Below are positions 9,144 through 18,127 of a DNA stretch of 64,000 nucleotides, in pieces. This stretch comes from Flammeovirga aprica JL-4 (GTDB lineage Bacteria > Bacteroidota > Bacteroidia > Cytophagales > Flammeovirgaceae). Location of the stretch: contig NZ_JABANE010000022.1 of the NCBI RefSeq assembly GCF_012844305.1, forward strand, positions 31,684 to 95,683. The letters are read 5' to 3'. A program made the translations under genes and the position numbers. Within the stretch, counting starts at the first letter, position 1, and the number at the start of each line of letters is the position of its first letter. Under the pieces are notes generated by a model. The model was not told the DNA's origin. It worked only from the letters and a program-made list of their open reading frames with translations, and did not search any database.

Positions 9144-11318
9144 CTACATTGCCACCTCAGACAAGAACTTCACTCTCACCAAGCGAATCTCATCCTCGCC
9201 GATGTCTTCATCGAGTTCATCATAAGCATCATCAAGTTCATCCGTTTCAGAACTCATGAAGTAGTCATAGATTTCATCCAATCGTTCTTCATCCATGATG
9301 GTGTCGATGTAATAGTCGAGGTTCAGTTTAGTACCCGAATCCACAATATTTTCGATTTCATCCAACACATCATCAAAAGAGATTTTTAATGACTCAGCAA
9401 TGTCTTCAATATCTTGCTTACGGTCGATTTGTTGGATGATTGCGATCTTCGCTTTCGACTTGTTGACAGTACTTTTTACCACTACATCTTTTGCGGTAGT
9501 GATTTCATTCTGTTCCACATAGTCTTGAATGATATCCAAGAAAGGCTTACCAAATTTCTTTGCCTTACCCGCACCAACACCATTGATTTGCATCAATTCC
9601 TCATTGGTTACAGGATAAGTGGTTGCCATTTCTTCTAAAGAAGGCTCTTGGAAGATTGCATAAGGAGGTATACCTTTTTGATGAGCGATTTTCTTTCTTT
9701 TCGCTTTTAGAATATCAAAAAGCTCCTTGTCAAAAGCATTTGCAACAACAGCTTCTTCATTTAATGCTTCCAACTCAGAAGGCCATTGATAATCTTGCGT
9801 GTAATCTATATCAAAAGGACGTTTTACAAACTCCTTTCCTTTCTCTGTGGTACGAATGATTGTGATTTGATCCACATCTTTCGCCAAAAATCCATTAATC
9901 ATTGACTGACGAATGATTGACTCCCAATGCTTGTTGTCAAATTCACTTCCTTTGCTGAAAGATTTTAAATCAAAATGATTGTAGCTTTCCACATAATCTG
10001 TACGAGTACCTGTGAGTACATTGCAGATATGCTCAATACCAAAACGCTCTTCGGTTTCATTTACAGCTTGTAATGCCAATAAAATTTGCTCTTTGGCATT
10101 GAAAGAAGAATGCTTGGCTTTACAGTTATCACAGTGCCCGCAATTTTCTTCTACATGTTCACCAAAGTAATGAAGCAACTGCTTTGTTCTACAAACAGAA
10201 GAATAAGCATAATAGCTCATTTCCTGAAGGAGAATATGCACATTTTCCCTCTCAGTGATCGATTTGTCTTTATGGAACTTTTCTAGTTTAGAAATATCTT
10301 CAGGACTGAAAAGCATCATACAGTAAGACTCCAAGCCGTCTCTACCAGCTCTACCTGTTTCTTGGTAATAACCTTCCAAAGACTTAGGTGCATCGTAGTG
10401 CACCACAAAACGTACATCAGGTTTGTCAATACCCATACCGAAGGCAATCGTTGCTACGATCACATCACAATCCTCATTCAAGAAGGCATCTTGATTGCCC
10501 ATTCTCTGCGAAGATTCCATTCCGGCGTGATAAGGCAAAGCATTGATGCCGTTGATTCTCAAAAACTCGGCTACTTCCTCTACTTTTTTACGGCTGAGGC
10601 AGTAGATAATACCAGATTTATTCTGGTGTTTTCTAATAAATTTGATCAGCTGTACCTTAGGATCTTTCTTAGGATGCACCTCATAAAAAAGGTTATCTCT
10701 ATGGAAAGAAGATAAGAAGATATTGGCATCTTCCATTCTAAGGTTCTTCTGTATATCCGCTCTTACTTTTGGCGTAGCCGTGGCAGTAAGCGCTATGATC
10801 GGCAAATCGCCAATTTCTTCTATAATTTGTTTTATTCTTCTGTACTCCGGTCTAAAATCATGACCCCATTCAGAAATACAATGGGCTTCATCAATGGCGA
10901 TGAATGAAATATTAGACTTTTTAAGAAGTTCAATATTATCCGGTTTAGTTAGTGATTCAGGAGCCACATAAAGCAGTTTTGTCTTCCCTTCTAATGTTTC
11001 TTTCTTTACCCTGTTAGATTCACTTTTGCTCAAGGTGGAATTAAGAAAACTAGCATTAATTCCTAAAGCTTGAAGTTGATCCACCTGATTTTTCATCAAC
11101 GCGATTAAAGGAGAAATTACAATTGTAGTTCCTTCTCTCATTACTGCGGGTAATTGATAGCAAAGAGATTTTCCAGCACCAGTAGGCATAATTACAAAAG
11201 TATTTTTGCCATCTAAAATATGCTGTATAATCACTTCCTGATTCCCACGGAACTGATTATAACCGAATACCTCCTTTAATTTATCTTTTAACGGTGATTG
11301 TACATTCGTACTTGCCAT
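9144..11318 (-). CDS. recQ: ATP-dependent DNA helicase RecQ
   Basis: A 3'-to-5' DNA helicase for recombination and fork repair. Walker A MPTGAGKS has Lys50, Walker B is DEAH at 143-146 followed by the aromatic-rich loop CISEWGHDFRPEYR, and motif VI is QETGRAGRDG. The RQC zinc site follows (CRTKQ...CGHCDNC, about 380-405). An HRDC domain is at about 520-600 (EEMATTYPVTNEELMQINGVG). The C-terminal extension (about 610-724) has a winged-helix-like part and a very acidic tail (DELDDAYDELDEDIGEDE). At 724 residues it is longer than E. coli RecQ (about 610), which is usual for Bacteroidota. Start ATG 11318. Confidence 0.95.
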   Translation of the reverse strand: MASTNVQSPLKDKLKEVFGYNQFRGNQEVIIQHILDGKNTFVIMPTGAGKSLCYQLPAVMREGTTIVISPLIALMKNQVDQLQALGINASFLNSTLSKSESNRVKKETLEGKTKLLYVAPESLTKPDNIELLKKSNISFIAIDEAHCISEWGHDFRPEYRRIKQIIEEIGDLPIIALTATATPKVRADIQKNLRMEDANIFLSSFHRDNLFYEVHPKKDPKVQLIKFIRKHQNKSGIIYCLSRKKVEEVAEFLRINGINALPYHAGMESSQRMGNQDAFLNEDCDVIVATIAFGMGIDKPDVRFVVHYDAPKSLEGYYQETGRAGRDGLESYCMMLFSPEDISKLEKFHKDKSITERENVHILLQEMSYYAYSSVCRTKQLLHYFGEHVEENCGHCDNCKAKHSSFNAKEQILLALQAVNETEERFGIEHICNVLTGTRTDYVESYNHFDLKSFSKGSEFDNKHWESIIRQSMINGFLAKDVDQITIIRTTEKGKEFVKRPFDIDYTQDYQWPSELEALNEEAVVANAFDKELFDILKAKRKKIAHQKGIPPYAIFQEPSLEEMATTYPVTNEELMQINGVGAGKAKKFGKPFLDIIQDYVEQNEITTAKDVVVKSTVNKSKAKIAIIQQIDRKQDIEDIAESLKISFDDVLDEIENIVDSGTKLNLDYYIDTIMDEERLDEIYDYFMSSETDELDDAYDELDEDIGEDEIRLVRVKFLSEVAM

Positions 11319-11632
11319 ATGCTATTTCAAAATAAATTATCTATATAAGATAGTATAAATAATTGGATGCTTTAAAAATTCTGTGTCTGTATAGATGAAT
11401 ACTAAAAGTATTGTAGCTTCAATCCTATTGTTTATATGAATATACAAAAACCCAATTAGTTTTCATAGTAGTTATCCTTAACCAATTATAATAGATGCTA
11501 TTGTTTTATTAATATTCAACCCCTCAACATTGAAGGTGAGAATATTACGTTAATTCCTAATAAGATTACAAATAGAAAAAATCCAATAAAATATATATCT
11601 GTTCCAACTTTAGTAATGTAATATTACAAAAA
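11319..11632. other. Intergenic region without recognised gene
   Basis: AT-rich spacer upstream of recQ and downstream of the receiver-Crp gene. It holds short palindromes (for example TAATGTAATATTAC near 11614) but no ORF, promoter match or RNA that I can support. Confidence 0.5.
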
Positions 11633-11659
11633 AAGCCTACATTTTCTCAATGCAGGCTT
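11633..11659 (-). terminator. Terminator of the miaA/two-component operon
   Basis: Arms aagcctacatt (11633-11643) and aatgcaggctt (11649-11659). On the minus strand the one non-identical pair becomes a G-U wobble, and the stem is followed by seven T. It lies 45 bases after the stop of the receiver-Crp gene. Confidence 0.75.
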
Positions 11660-11703
11660 TTTAAATGTTGGTTGAAATATCAATTTCAGGACCTTACGAA
11701 GGA

Positions 11704-12756
11704 TTAATGACTCAATCTTTCTAGTCTTGCTAAATTGATAATCGTAATATTTTTATCCTTGATTTCGATCAATTTTTCGTCTTTGAAATCAGATAAAGTA
11801 CGGATTAAAGTTTCCTTTGCAGTACCAACGATTTTCGCCAAGTCATCTCTTGTGATCGACATTCTTTCGTTTGGACCTTGTTGGTAACGCTTGTCTAACT
11901 GAAGTAACACCTCTGCTACACGCTGTCTTACCGAACCGTATGCTAATTTCAATAATTTCTCTTCTTGCTCAATTACCTCTTTTGTTAGAAGCTTGATAAA
12001 GGCATGAGAAACGTCTCTGTTATTGTGAATCAATGAGAAGAAGTCTTCTTTAGGAATCATAGTGATCTCACACTCTTCAAGCACCATTGCACTTTCAGGG
12101 TAAGTAACATCTTTCAATAAAGCCACATAACCTAAAAACTCACCCGGACCGTGAATACCAGTGATGTATTCCTTTCCGTCTTCGTTTGTTTTGTATGTTT
12201 TTACCTTACCGCTTACGATCTGTAAAAGTGCATTTGGATGATCACCTTCGTAGAATAACACGCTTTTCTTTTTATAAGTACGTGATTTTCTATTTTCAGA
12301 AAGTTTATCCAAGTTATTCATTCCTCTAGCATCGCTGATAAATGAATCAAAACCTTCTGGAGATTGCTCATAATGCTTACGAACAGTGTCAGACTTCTTC
12401 AGACGGCTTTCAATAGCGTCCAAAAGCTCAACATCATCAAATGGCTTAGCAATGTAATCATCAGCACCGTGGCTCATTCCTTTTCTGAAATCAGACTTTT
12501 CGGCTTTCGCTGTAAGGAAAATGAAAGGAATACTAGCTGTATTAGGGTCTTTAGATAAAGCGAACAATACACCGTAGCCATCTAACTCAGGCATCATAAT
12601 GTCGCAAATAATTAAATCAGGGTTGGAAGTTCTTGCTTTTTCAACGCCCACCTTACCATTGTCAGCTGTAATTACTTCGTAATTTGATAATTCCAGAATT
12701 TCTGATGTGTTTTCACGCATCTCTAAATTATCCTCTATCAACAGTATTTTTTTCAT
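11704..12756 (-). CDS. Response regulator: receiver fused to Crp/Fnr-type DNA-binding protein
   Basis: A 350-residue transcription regulator. A receiver domain (1-125; acidic pocket near ED 8-9, phospho-acceptor Asp52 in DLIICDIMMPELDG, Lys near 104) is joined by a linker to a cyclic-nucleotide-binding-like beta barrel (about 160-270, including GEFLGYVALL) and a Crp-type winged helix (about 280-345, recognition helix in TRDDLAKIVGTAKETLIRTL). This unites phosphorylation input and a Crp-style effector pocket in one chain. The barrel's key phosphate-binding Arg for cAMP is not obvious, so a nucleotide ligand is doubtful. Its start overlaps the kinase gene's end by 29 bases, so the two are co-translated. 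Confidence 0.9.
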   Translation of the reverse strand: MKKILLIEDNLEMRENTSEILELSNYEVITADNGKVGVEKARTSNPDLIICDIMMPELDGYGVLFALSKDPNTASIPFIFLTAKAEKSDFRKGMSHGADDYIAKPFDDVELLDAIESRLKKSDTVRKHYEQSPEGFDSFISDARGMNNLDKLSENRKSRTYKKKSVLFYEGDHPNALLQIVSGKVKTYKTNEDGKEYITGIHGPGEFLGYVALLKDVTYPESAMVLEECEITMIPKEDFFSLIHNNRDVSHAFIKLLTKEVIEQEEKLLKLAYGSVRQRVAEVLLQLDKRYQQGPNERMSITRDDLAKIVGTAKETLIRTLSDFKDEKLIEIKDKNITIINLARLERLSH

Positions 12757-14416
12757 TTGGAATAAACTTTTTCGGTATTTTAATTGAGAATGTTGTACCC
12801 ACGTCTTCTTTACTCTCGAAGGATATAGATCCGCTCAGCATTTCTAAGTATTTTGTGACAATATTTAGTCCCAAGCCTGTGCCTTGAATATTAATCGCAT
12901 TTTCAGCTCTAAAGAATCGATCAAATAAATGTACTTGATCTTTTTGTGGAATTCCCATTCCTTCATCTTTAATGCTTACACTCAGTTCATTTTCATCAAT
13001 GCTGGAACTGATCCAGATTCGGCTTCCTATACCAGAGTATTTGATGGCGTTTGATAGTAAATTTATAATAATATTTTTCAGTATCTGAGGGTCAGTCTTA
13101 AACTGTGATTCCCCTTCATGACTGATGATAATTTTCTGTCCCTGCTTCGTAACAGAAGACATCTCATCGCACAAATTATCTATGTAAGAATCCACATCAA
13201 CAGTCGATCGATGTACAAACGCCTTACCTTCCTCCAATTTACTAATAGAAAGGAAATCATTCAAGATTTGTGTAAGATTATTAACGCTTGACTTGATACG
13301 TTTGATGTGTTTCTCTTTTTTCTCTTCCTGTTCAGGTGAATTATAGCGGGAAATCAATGAAACAGAAGACATAATTGTACTCAGAGGAGTTCTGAACTCA
13401 TGTGAAGCCATAGAAACAAATCTACTCTTCAACTCATTCAACTGACGCTCTTTGGTCAATGCTTTTCGTATCTCTTCTTCTGCTTTAGCCTGCTGTGTGA
13501 CATTGAGCATCACCACAAGCACCTGTTTGGTTTGTTGCCTGCTATTCTTGATCGGAACGATGATCGTAGAATAGTTGAGGTTTTTATATTTAAACTCGAA
13601 AATAGCCTCTTCACCTGTCTCGATCACTTCTTGTGCTAGTTTAAAGCACTTCTGATATTCCTCGGCTCTTGAAGGGTCATTTTCTGAAAGAAATTTAAAG
13701 TATTTAGCACCTACAATTTTATCTGCATCAAGATCTAAGTCTTTAAATCCAGTACCATCAGCAAAGAGGTAGTGCAGGTTTTCATCCAATACGGCAATAA
13801 GACCATAAGGGAAGTTATGGGCAATGATTTTATAAATAGCTTGACTTTTCAGAAGCTCATCTTCTGCTTTTTTTCTTTCGAAAATCTGTAATTCCAAATC
13901 TTCATTGGAACGCTGTAAAGTCTTAATGGCATTATCAAGCTGTCGTGTTCTGTCCTGTACCCTTTGTTCAAGTTTCTCGTTGAGTTCCTGAATGTGATTC
14001 AGGTGTTTACTGTGCAGGATACTATGACGGATAGCTCTTTCCAGTTGCTGAGGGGTAATCTGACCTTTTACAAGATAATCAGAAGCACCCGCTACCATGG
14101 CTTGCTCATCGACTTTCACATCACCTTGTCCCGTCAGTAAGATAAACGGCTTAAAAGGATGGTCCTCTAAACACTCGATGATGAGATCTAAACCACTTTT
14201 AGCACCCAGCAAATAATCGACAATATAGACATCATGATTTCCTTCATGAACAATCTTAATGGCGTCATCATAACTAGACACCCAGTCAAGTTCATAACTT
14301 CTGAAAGGAATATCATCTAATACATCTTCAGTAATGATATAATCATCCTCATCGTCATCAATGAGGAGTACCTTCACGATTTGATTATGTTGATCCGTAT
14401 GTTGCGAAAAAGGCAT
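12728..14416 (-). CDS. Hybrid sensor kinase: receiver - coiled coil - PAS - histidine kinase
   Basis: A 562-residue cytoplasmic kinase with no membrane segment. An N-terminal receiver (about 14-135, Asp67 in DVYIVDYLLG) is followed by a coiled coil (145-195), a PAS domain (about 200-315), a HisKA helix with His339 in SMASHEFRTPLST, and a HATPase domain (N box NIIINLLSNAIKYSG, then KDEGMGIP and GTGLGLNIV). A receiver placed before the kinase suggests it is itself regulated by another kinase, such as the PAS kinase at 14906. It overlaps the downstream receiver-Crp gene by 29 bases and follows the single receiver by 12 bases, which points to one phosphorelay. Confidence 0.9.
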   Translation of the reverse strand: MPFSQHTDQHNQIVKVLLIDDDEDDYIITEDVLDDIPFRSYELDWVSSYDDAIKIVHEGNHDVYIVDYLLGAKSGLDLIIECLEDHPFKPFILLTGQGDVKVDEQAMVAGASDYLVKGQITPQQLERAIRHSILHSKHLNHIQELNEKLEQRVQDRTRQLDNAIKTLQRSNEDLELQIFERKKAEDELLKSQAIYKIIAHNFPYGLIAVLDENLHYLFADGTGFKDLDLDADKIVGAKYFKFLSENDPSRAEEYQKCFKLAQEVIETGEEAIFEFKYKNLNYSTIIVPIKNSRQQTKQVLVVMLNVTQQAKAEEEIRKALTKERQLNELKSRFVSMASHEFRTPLSTIMSSVSLISRYNSPEQEEKKEKHIKRIKSSVNNLTQILNDFLSISKLEEGKAFVHRSTVDVDSYIDNLCDEMSSVTKQGQKIIISHEGESQFKTDPQILKNIIINLLSNAIKYSGIGSRIWISSSIDENELSVSIKDEGMGIPQKDQVHLFDRFFRAENAINIQGTGLGLNIVTKYLEMLSGSISFESKEDVGTTFSIKIPKKFIPNEKNTVDRG

Positions 14417-14428
14417 AAATTCTGAAAA

Positions 14429-14863
14429 CTATAAATTCGGTAATCTTACCACTTGAAACCAATATTTATTGATTGATTCCACAACTTCAACCATGGATTC
14501 AAAAGTTACCGGCTTAGTAATAAACGAGCTGACCCCTAAGTTATAAGTTTTTACGACATCTTCTTCATCATTTGAAGTTGTTAATATAACTATAGGTATT
14601 TTTCTTAAAAGATCATTGTCTTTGATCTCTTTCAGGCACTCTACTCCGTCTTTTTTTGGCATATTAAGATCTAGTAGAATTAAATCGGGCAATGGAAATT
14701 TGTCTTGATCTGAAAACGCACCATTATGAGAAAGATAGTCCATTAATTGTTCTCCATCTTCTACAAAGCGGAGCTGAACGGATAAGTTGCTTTCCTCAAA
14801 AGCTTCTTCGGTCAGCATTCTATCTTCCGGGTCGTCGTCAGCGTAAAGAATAGTGGTTGTCAT
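14429..14863 (-). CDS. Single-domain response regulator (Rcp1-like)
   Basis: A 144-residue stand-alone receiver: acidic pair DDD 9-11, phospho-acceptor Asp65 in LILLDLNMPKKDG, a Thr/Ser switch (VILTTSNDEED), and Lys near 117 in FITKPV. It has no output domain. The sequence style (DLNMPKKDG, 'LTTSNDEEDV') is that of Rcp1-type regulators that shuttle phosphate from PAS/phytochrome-like kinases. It lies between the PAS kinase and the hybrid kinase, so it probably carries phosphate between them; that is inference from gene order. Confidence 0.92.
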   Translation of the reverse strand: MTTTILYADDDPEDRMLTEEAFEESNLSVQLRFVEDGEQLMDYLSHNGAFSDQDKFPLPDLILLDLNMPKKDGVECLKEIKDNDLLRKIPIVILTTSNDEEDVVKTYNLGVSSFITKPVTFESMVEVVESINKYWFQVVRLPNL

Positions 14864-14905
14864 AAAGTGAATATTAAATAAAAAAATTAGTCTGAAATGA
14901 TGTAT

Positions 14906-16396
14906 TTATTCTTCTTCTAAATCAGTTCTTAAAGTAAAGGTGAAACTGGTTCCTTCTCCGACTTTACTGCTTGCTGTAATGTCACCGCCATGACGTTGTG
15001 TGATCTTCTTACAAATAGCTAATCCAATACCTGAACCATCGTATTTTCGTCCTTCTAGTCTCTGGAAGATCTGGAAGATACGTTCATTATATTTTTCATC
15101 AAAACCAATACCATTATCCGTTACAGAAATTTCAATTTCATTGGATTTGGAATCATTAACTTCACAGCTGATTCTTATTATTGGTGCAGTATCATCTTTT
15201 CTAAATTTGATTGCATTTGAAATTAAATTTTGGAAAAGCTGTCTTAACTGCGTAATATCTCCTTTTATAGTTGGCAATTCAACTGCACGGATTATCGCTT
15301 CCGCTTCATTAATGGCAATTTCAAGGTCAGAAATTACATCTTTTAATACTTCGTTGAGATCAATTTCTTCAAAAGGTTTGGCCTTGGAAGAGATTCTTGA
15401 GAAGCGTAAAAGGTCGGTAATCAATTGCTGCATTCTTTCCGCCGAATTCAGCATTCTATTGATGTAGTCTTGTCCTTTAGGTGAAAGGTTTTCTTTCTCT
15501 TTTTTACTTAAACGGTCACCAAAAGCACGAATCTTTCTTAGCGGTTCCTGCAAATCATGTGAGCTGACGTAAGCAAAATCTTCTAGTTCTCTGTTTTTGA
15601 GAATCAATTCCTGCATGTACTGTTTTACCTTTTGCTCATTTTCAAGTCGTTCTGTAACGTCTTCAGCAAAAATAATGGTACCGCTGATTTGATTGTCACT
15701 GTTATACCAAGGGTGTGCTTCCCATTCAATCCAGATACTGCTGAGGTCCATACGTTCAATATAGTCCATCTGAACACCTGACTTTTCACCCTGCAGTACT
15801 CTTTCAAACACATTATACCATGAGTCTTTAAAACTAGGCAGTGTTTCTTGGATTGTTTTTCCTTCTAGATTGGTATTTACTCCTAAAGTTTTCTTCCACC
15901 TGTTACTAGCAATCAGATAAGTGTAATCTTTGTCCAGCATAGCAATAGCGGCAGGAGCATAGTCAGCGTAATATTCCAGTAATTGCTGTTGCTTTACGAC
16001 CTGAAGTTCACCATTTTTTCTTTTGGTGATATCGTGCACAAAAGCGGCCACATGAAATTCCTCTTCAATCATCATATGACTGATGCTGACTTCCACGTAG
16101 AAAACTTCTTTACTTTTTTTCTGGGCAATAAATTCTTTTCCGAGTCCCATAGGTCTCACCTCAGGATTTTCAAAATAAGAATTTCTAAGCCCTTTATGCA
16201 TATTTTTGATAGCATCAGGAAGCAGTGCTTCCAGTTCCTGACCTATAAGTTCTTCTTCTTTGTAGTCAAATATTTTGCATCCCATGGGATTGATGGCTAC
16301 GATTACCCCTTTCTTATTACAAATAATAATACCCTCTGAAGCAGCGAAAAATAAAGGGGAGAGGAAGTTGTTCTGTTCTAATATTTTTGATGACAT
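14906..16396 (-). CDS. PAS-PAS sensor histidine kinase
   Basis: A 496-residue soluble kinase. Two PAS domains (about 8-125 and 135-260, the second containing the ITKRKNGE-type junction) precede a short coiled coil. The HisKA helix has His280 in YVSSHDLQEPLRKI, a form typical of phytochrome-like kinases. The HATPase has the N box LISNAIKFRK, VTDNGIGFDEKY and GSGIGLAICKKI. The signal sensed is unknown. Its ATG (16396) is 3 bases from the miaA stop, so it depends on the miaA promoter. It is likely the entry kinase for the receiver, hybrid and receiver-Crp genes behind it. Confidence 0.92.
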   Translation of the reverse strand: MSSKILEQNNFLSPLFFAASEGIIICNKKGVIVAINPMGCKIFDYKEEELIGQELEALLPDAIKNMHKGLRNSYFENPEVRPMGLGKEFIAQKKSKEVFYVEVSISHMMIEEEFHVAAFVHDITKRKNGELQVVKQQQLLEYYADYAPAAIAMLDKDYTYLIASNRWKKTLGVNTNLEGKTIQETLPSFKDSWYNVFERVLQGEKSGVQMDYIERMDLSSIWIEWEAHPWYNSDNQISGTIIFAEDVTERLENEQKVKQYMQELILKNRELEDFAYVSSHDLQEPLRKIRAFGDRLSKKEKENLSPKGQDYINRMLNSAERMQQLITDLLRFSRISSKAKPFEEIDLNEVLKDVISDLEIAINEAEAIIRAVELPTIKGDITQLRQLFQNLISNAIKFRKDDTAPIIRISCEVNDSKSNEIEISVTDNGIGFDEKYNERIFQIFQRLEGRKYDGSGIGLAICKKITQRHGGDITASSKVGEGTSFTFTLRTDLEEE

Positions 16397-16399
16397 GGT

Positions 16400-17308
16400 T
16401 TATAAGTTGAGGGAGTGGATATATTTAATTACATCTTCTAATTGAGAAGGGTGTACCCAATGGGTGGAAGTATCTCTTTTAAACCAGCTCAATTGTTTTT
16501 TAGCGTACCTTCTGCTGTTTCGCTTAAGGAGTTCAACGGTGGTGTTCCAGTCCTGCTTTCCATCCCAGAAGTCAAAAATCTCTTTGTAGCCTACAGTCTG
16601 CAGCGCGTTTTTATCCTTGTGAGGAAAAAGACTTTCCACTTCTTTAAGAAGGCCATTGTTGAGCATAATATCCATACGCATATTGATACGGTCATAAAGC
16701 TCCTGCCGGTCTCTGTTCAAGCCAATTTTTATGATTTTAAAAGGACGGTTCGCTTTGTACTGACTGCGCTGTCCAGAATACTTTTTGCCTGTAATCTCAA
16801 TCACCTCAAGTGCTCTGATTACACGCTGATAATTGGCTCTATCTACTTGGTTATAATACTCAGGATCTTTTTGTTGCAGTTCTTCTAGCAAAGGTGCTAT
16901 TCCATCTTGCTTATAACGATTATTCAGTACTTCTCTGACGTTAGGATCGCTGGTTGGCATAGGGTCAATGCCATTACAGATCGCATCGACATACATTCCT
17001 GAACCGCCAGAAAGGATGACATATTTATGATTTTGGAAAAGTTGTTCTAGTAGTTGTAAAGTATCTTTTTCATAGTGCCCGAAACTGTATTCCTGTTCGA
17101 TGGACAAGTGCCCGACAAAGTGATGCGGAATTTCCTGCATTTCCTCTTCCGTGGGGCGTGCCGTACCGATCTGCATTTCTTTAAAAAACTGACGGGAATC
17201 GGCATAAACAATTTCCGTGGATAATTTACGTGCTAATTCTACACAAAAGTCGGTTTTACCCACAGCGGTAGGACCAACAACAACTACTAATATTTTTTCT
17301 TTTTCCAA
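16400..17308 (-). CDS. miaA: tRNA dimethylallyltransferase
   Basis: Transfers an isoprenyl group to A37 of tRNAs that read U-starting codons. The P-loop GPTAVGKT is near the N-terminus, followed by the DSRQFF segment (catalytic Asp, substrate base contact), GTARPT, the GGSGMY loop, and RANYQRVIRALEVIE. Length is about 302 residues, normal for MiaA. The frame is open up to a TTG at 17338, but TATCTTTG, a likely -7 box on the minus strand, lies at 17335-17328, so I prefer the TTG at 17308 (protein beginning MEKEKILVVVV). The gene leads the minus-strand signalling operon. Confidence 0.93.
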   Translation of the reverse strand: MEKEKILVVVVGPTAVGKTDFCVELARKLSTEIVYADSRQFFKEMQIGTARPTEEEMQEIPHHFVGHLSIEQEYSFGHYEKDTLQLLEQLFQNHKYVILSGGSGMYVDAICNGIDPMPTSDPNVREVLNNRYKQDGIAPLLEELQQKDPEYYNQVDRANYQRVIRALEVIEITGKKYSGQRSQYKANRPFKIIKIGLNRDRQELYDRINMRMDIMLNNGLLKEVESLFPHKDKNALQTVGYKEIFDFWDGKQDWNTTVELLKRNSRRYAKKQLSWFKRDTSTHWVHPSQLEDVIKYIHSLNL

Positions 17309-17327
17309 TATCCTGAATAATTTGTTA

Positions 17328-17335
17328 CAAAGATA
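17328..17335 (-). promoter_or_regulatory. -7 box for the miaA/two-component operon
   Basis: On the minus strand this reads TATCTTTG (TAnnTTTG consensus). It is 20 bases before the TTG chosen as miaA start, which implies a short leader and argues against the TTG at 17338. Confidence 0.5.
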
Positions 17336-17422
17336 CAAAGGTTAACACCAAGACCATAGCCGGCAGGTTAAATTTTTAAGATAGCAATTCTAAACAGAGT
17401 AGGGAAAGAAGAAAACAAAACT

Positions 17423-17430
17423 TACCTTTG
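17423..17430 (+). promoter_or_regulatory. -7 box for tdk (TACCTTTG)
   Basis: TACCTTTG fits TAnnTTTG and lies 25 bases before the tdk ATG. It is divergent from the miaA promoter about 90 bases away. Confidence 0.6.
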
Positions 17431-17454
17431 CGATCCTAGTATAAATTAAAGATC

Positions 17455-18057
17455 ATGTTTGTAGAACCTAGATTTCAAGACCGTACCGAAGACAAACCCA
17501 TCGGATGGATAGAAGTGGTCTGTGGATCAATGTTTTCGGGTAAAACAGAAGAGTTAATCCGAAGAGTAAACAGAGCCACTATCGCCAAACAAGTAGTTCA
17601 TATTTTCAAGCCAGCTGTAGATACAAGGTATCATGAGGAAAATGTGGTTTCTCATAATGCCAACTCAATTATTTCAACTCCAGTCAAATCTGCTGAGGAA
17701 ATCACACAATATGTTGGCAAAAATGAAGTTATAGCTATTGACGAGGCACAGTTTTTTGACAACAAATTAGTAGATGTTTGTGTTGAATTGGCCAATGCCG
17801 GGCACCGTATCATAGTTTGTGGTTTGGATATGGATTTTCAAGGAAAACCTTTCGAACCTATGCCGCAATTGATGGCAATTGCAGAATATGTGACAAAATT
17901 GCACGCTATTTGTGTAAAATGTGGTGAACCTGCGCTATATTCATACCGACTATCCGCTTCAGATGAACAAGTGCTTTTAGGAGAAACGGATTCTTATGAG
18001 GCGAGATGTCGAAAATGTTATCAAAAAGGCATGTCCTCTCGAAGTGCAAACTCTTGA
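17455..18057 (+). CDS. tdk: Thymidine kinase (type II)
   Basis: Phosphorylates thymidine with ATP in the salvage pathway. The 200 residues are normal for bacterial TK1-like enzymes. P-loop CGSMFSGKTEEL has Lys30, the catalytic Glu is in AIDEAQFF (Glu97), and the lasso domain has two zinc Cys pairs (CVKC near 157-160 and CRKC near 189-192). It has its own -7 box. It diverges from miaA, a common type of neighbour in Bacteroidota. Confidence 0.95.
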   Translation: MFVEPRFQDRTEDKPIGWIEVVCGSMFSGKTEELIRRVNRATIAKQVVHIFKPAVDTRYHEENVVSHNANSIISTPVKSAEEITQYVGKNEVIAIDEAQFFDNKLVDVCVELANAGHRIIVCGLDMDFQGKPFEPMPQLMAIAEYVTKLHAICVKCGEPALYSYRLSASDEQVLLGETDSYEARCRKCYQKGMSSRSANS

Positions 18058-18127
18058 TTTGTAGAGATATTGAAGTTATTTTATGCTTTGCTCTCTACAC
18101 TGACTTGGCAGAAAAATAAACTTCTCG

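Noticed and set aside
12728..12756. 29-base overlap suggesting a frameshifted single gene (hybrid kinase plus receiver-Crp)
   Set aside because: Both frames are complete proteins with their own domain boundaries, and the overlap fits translational coupling.
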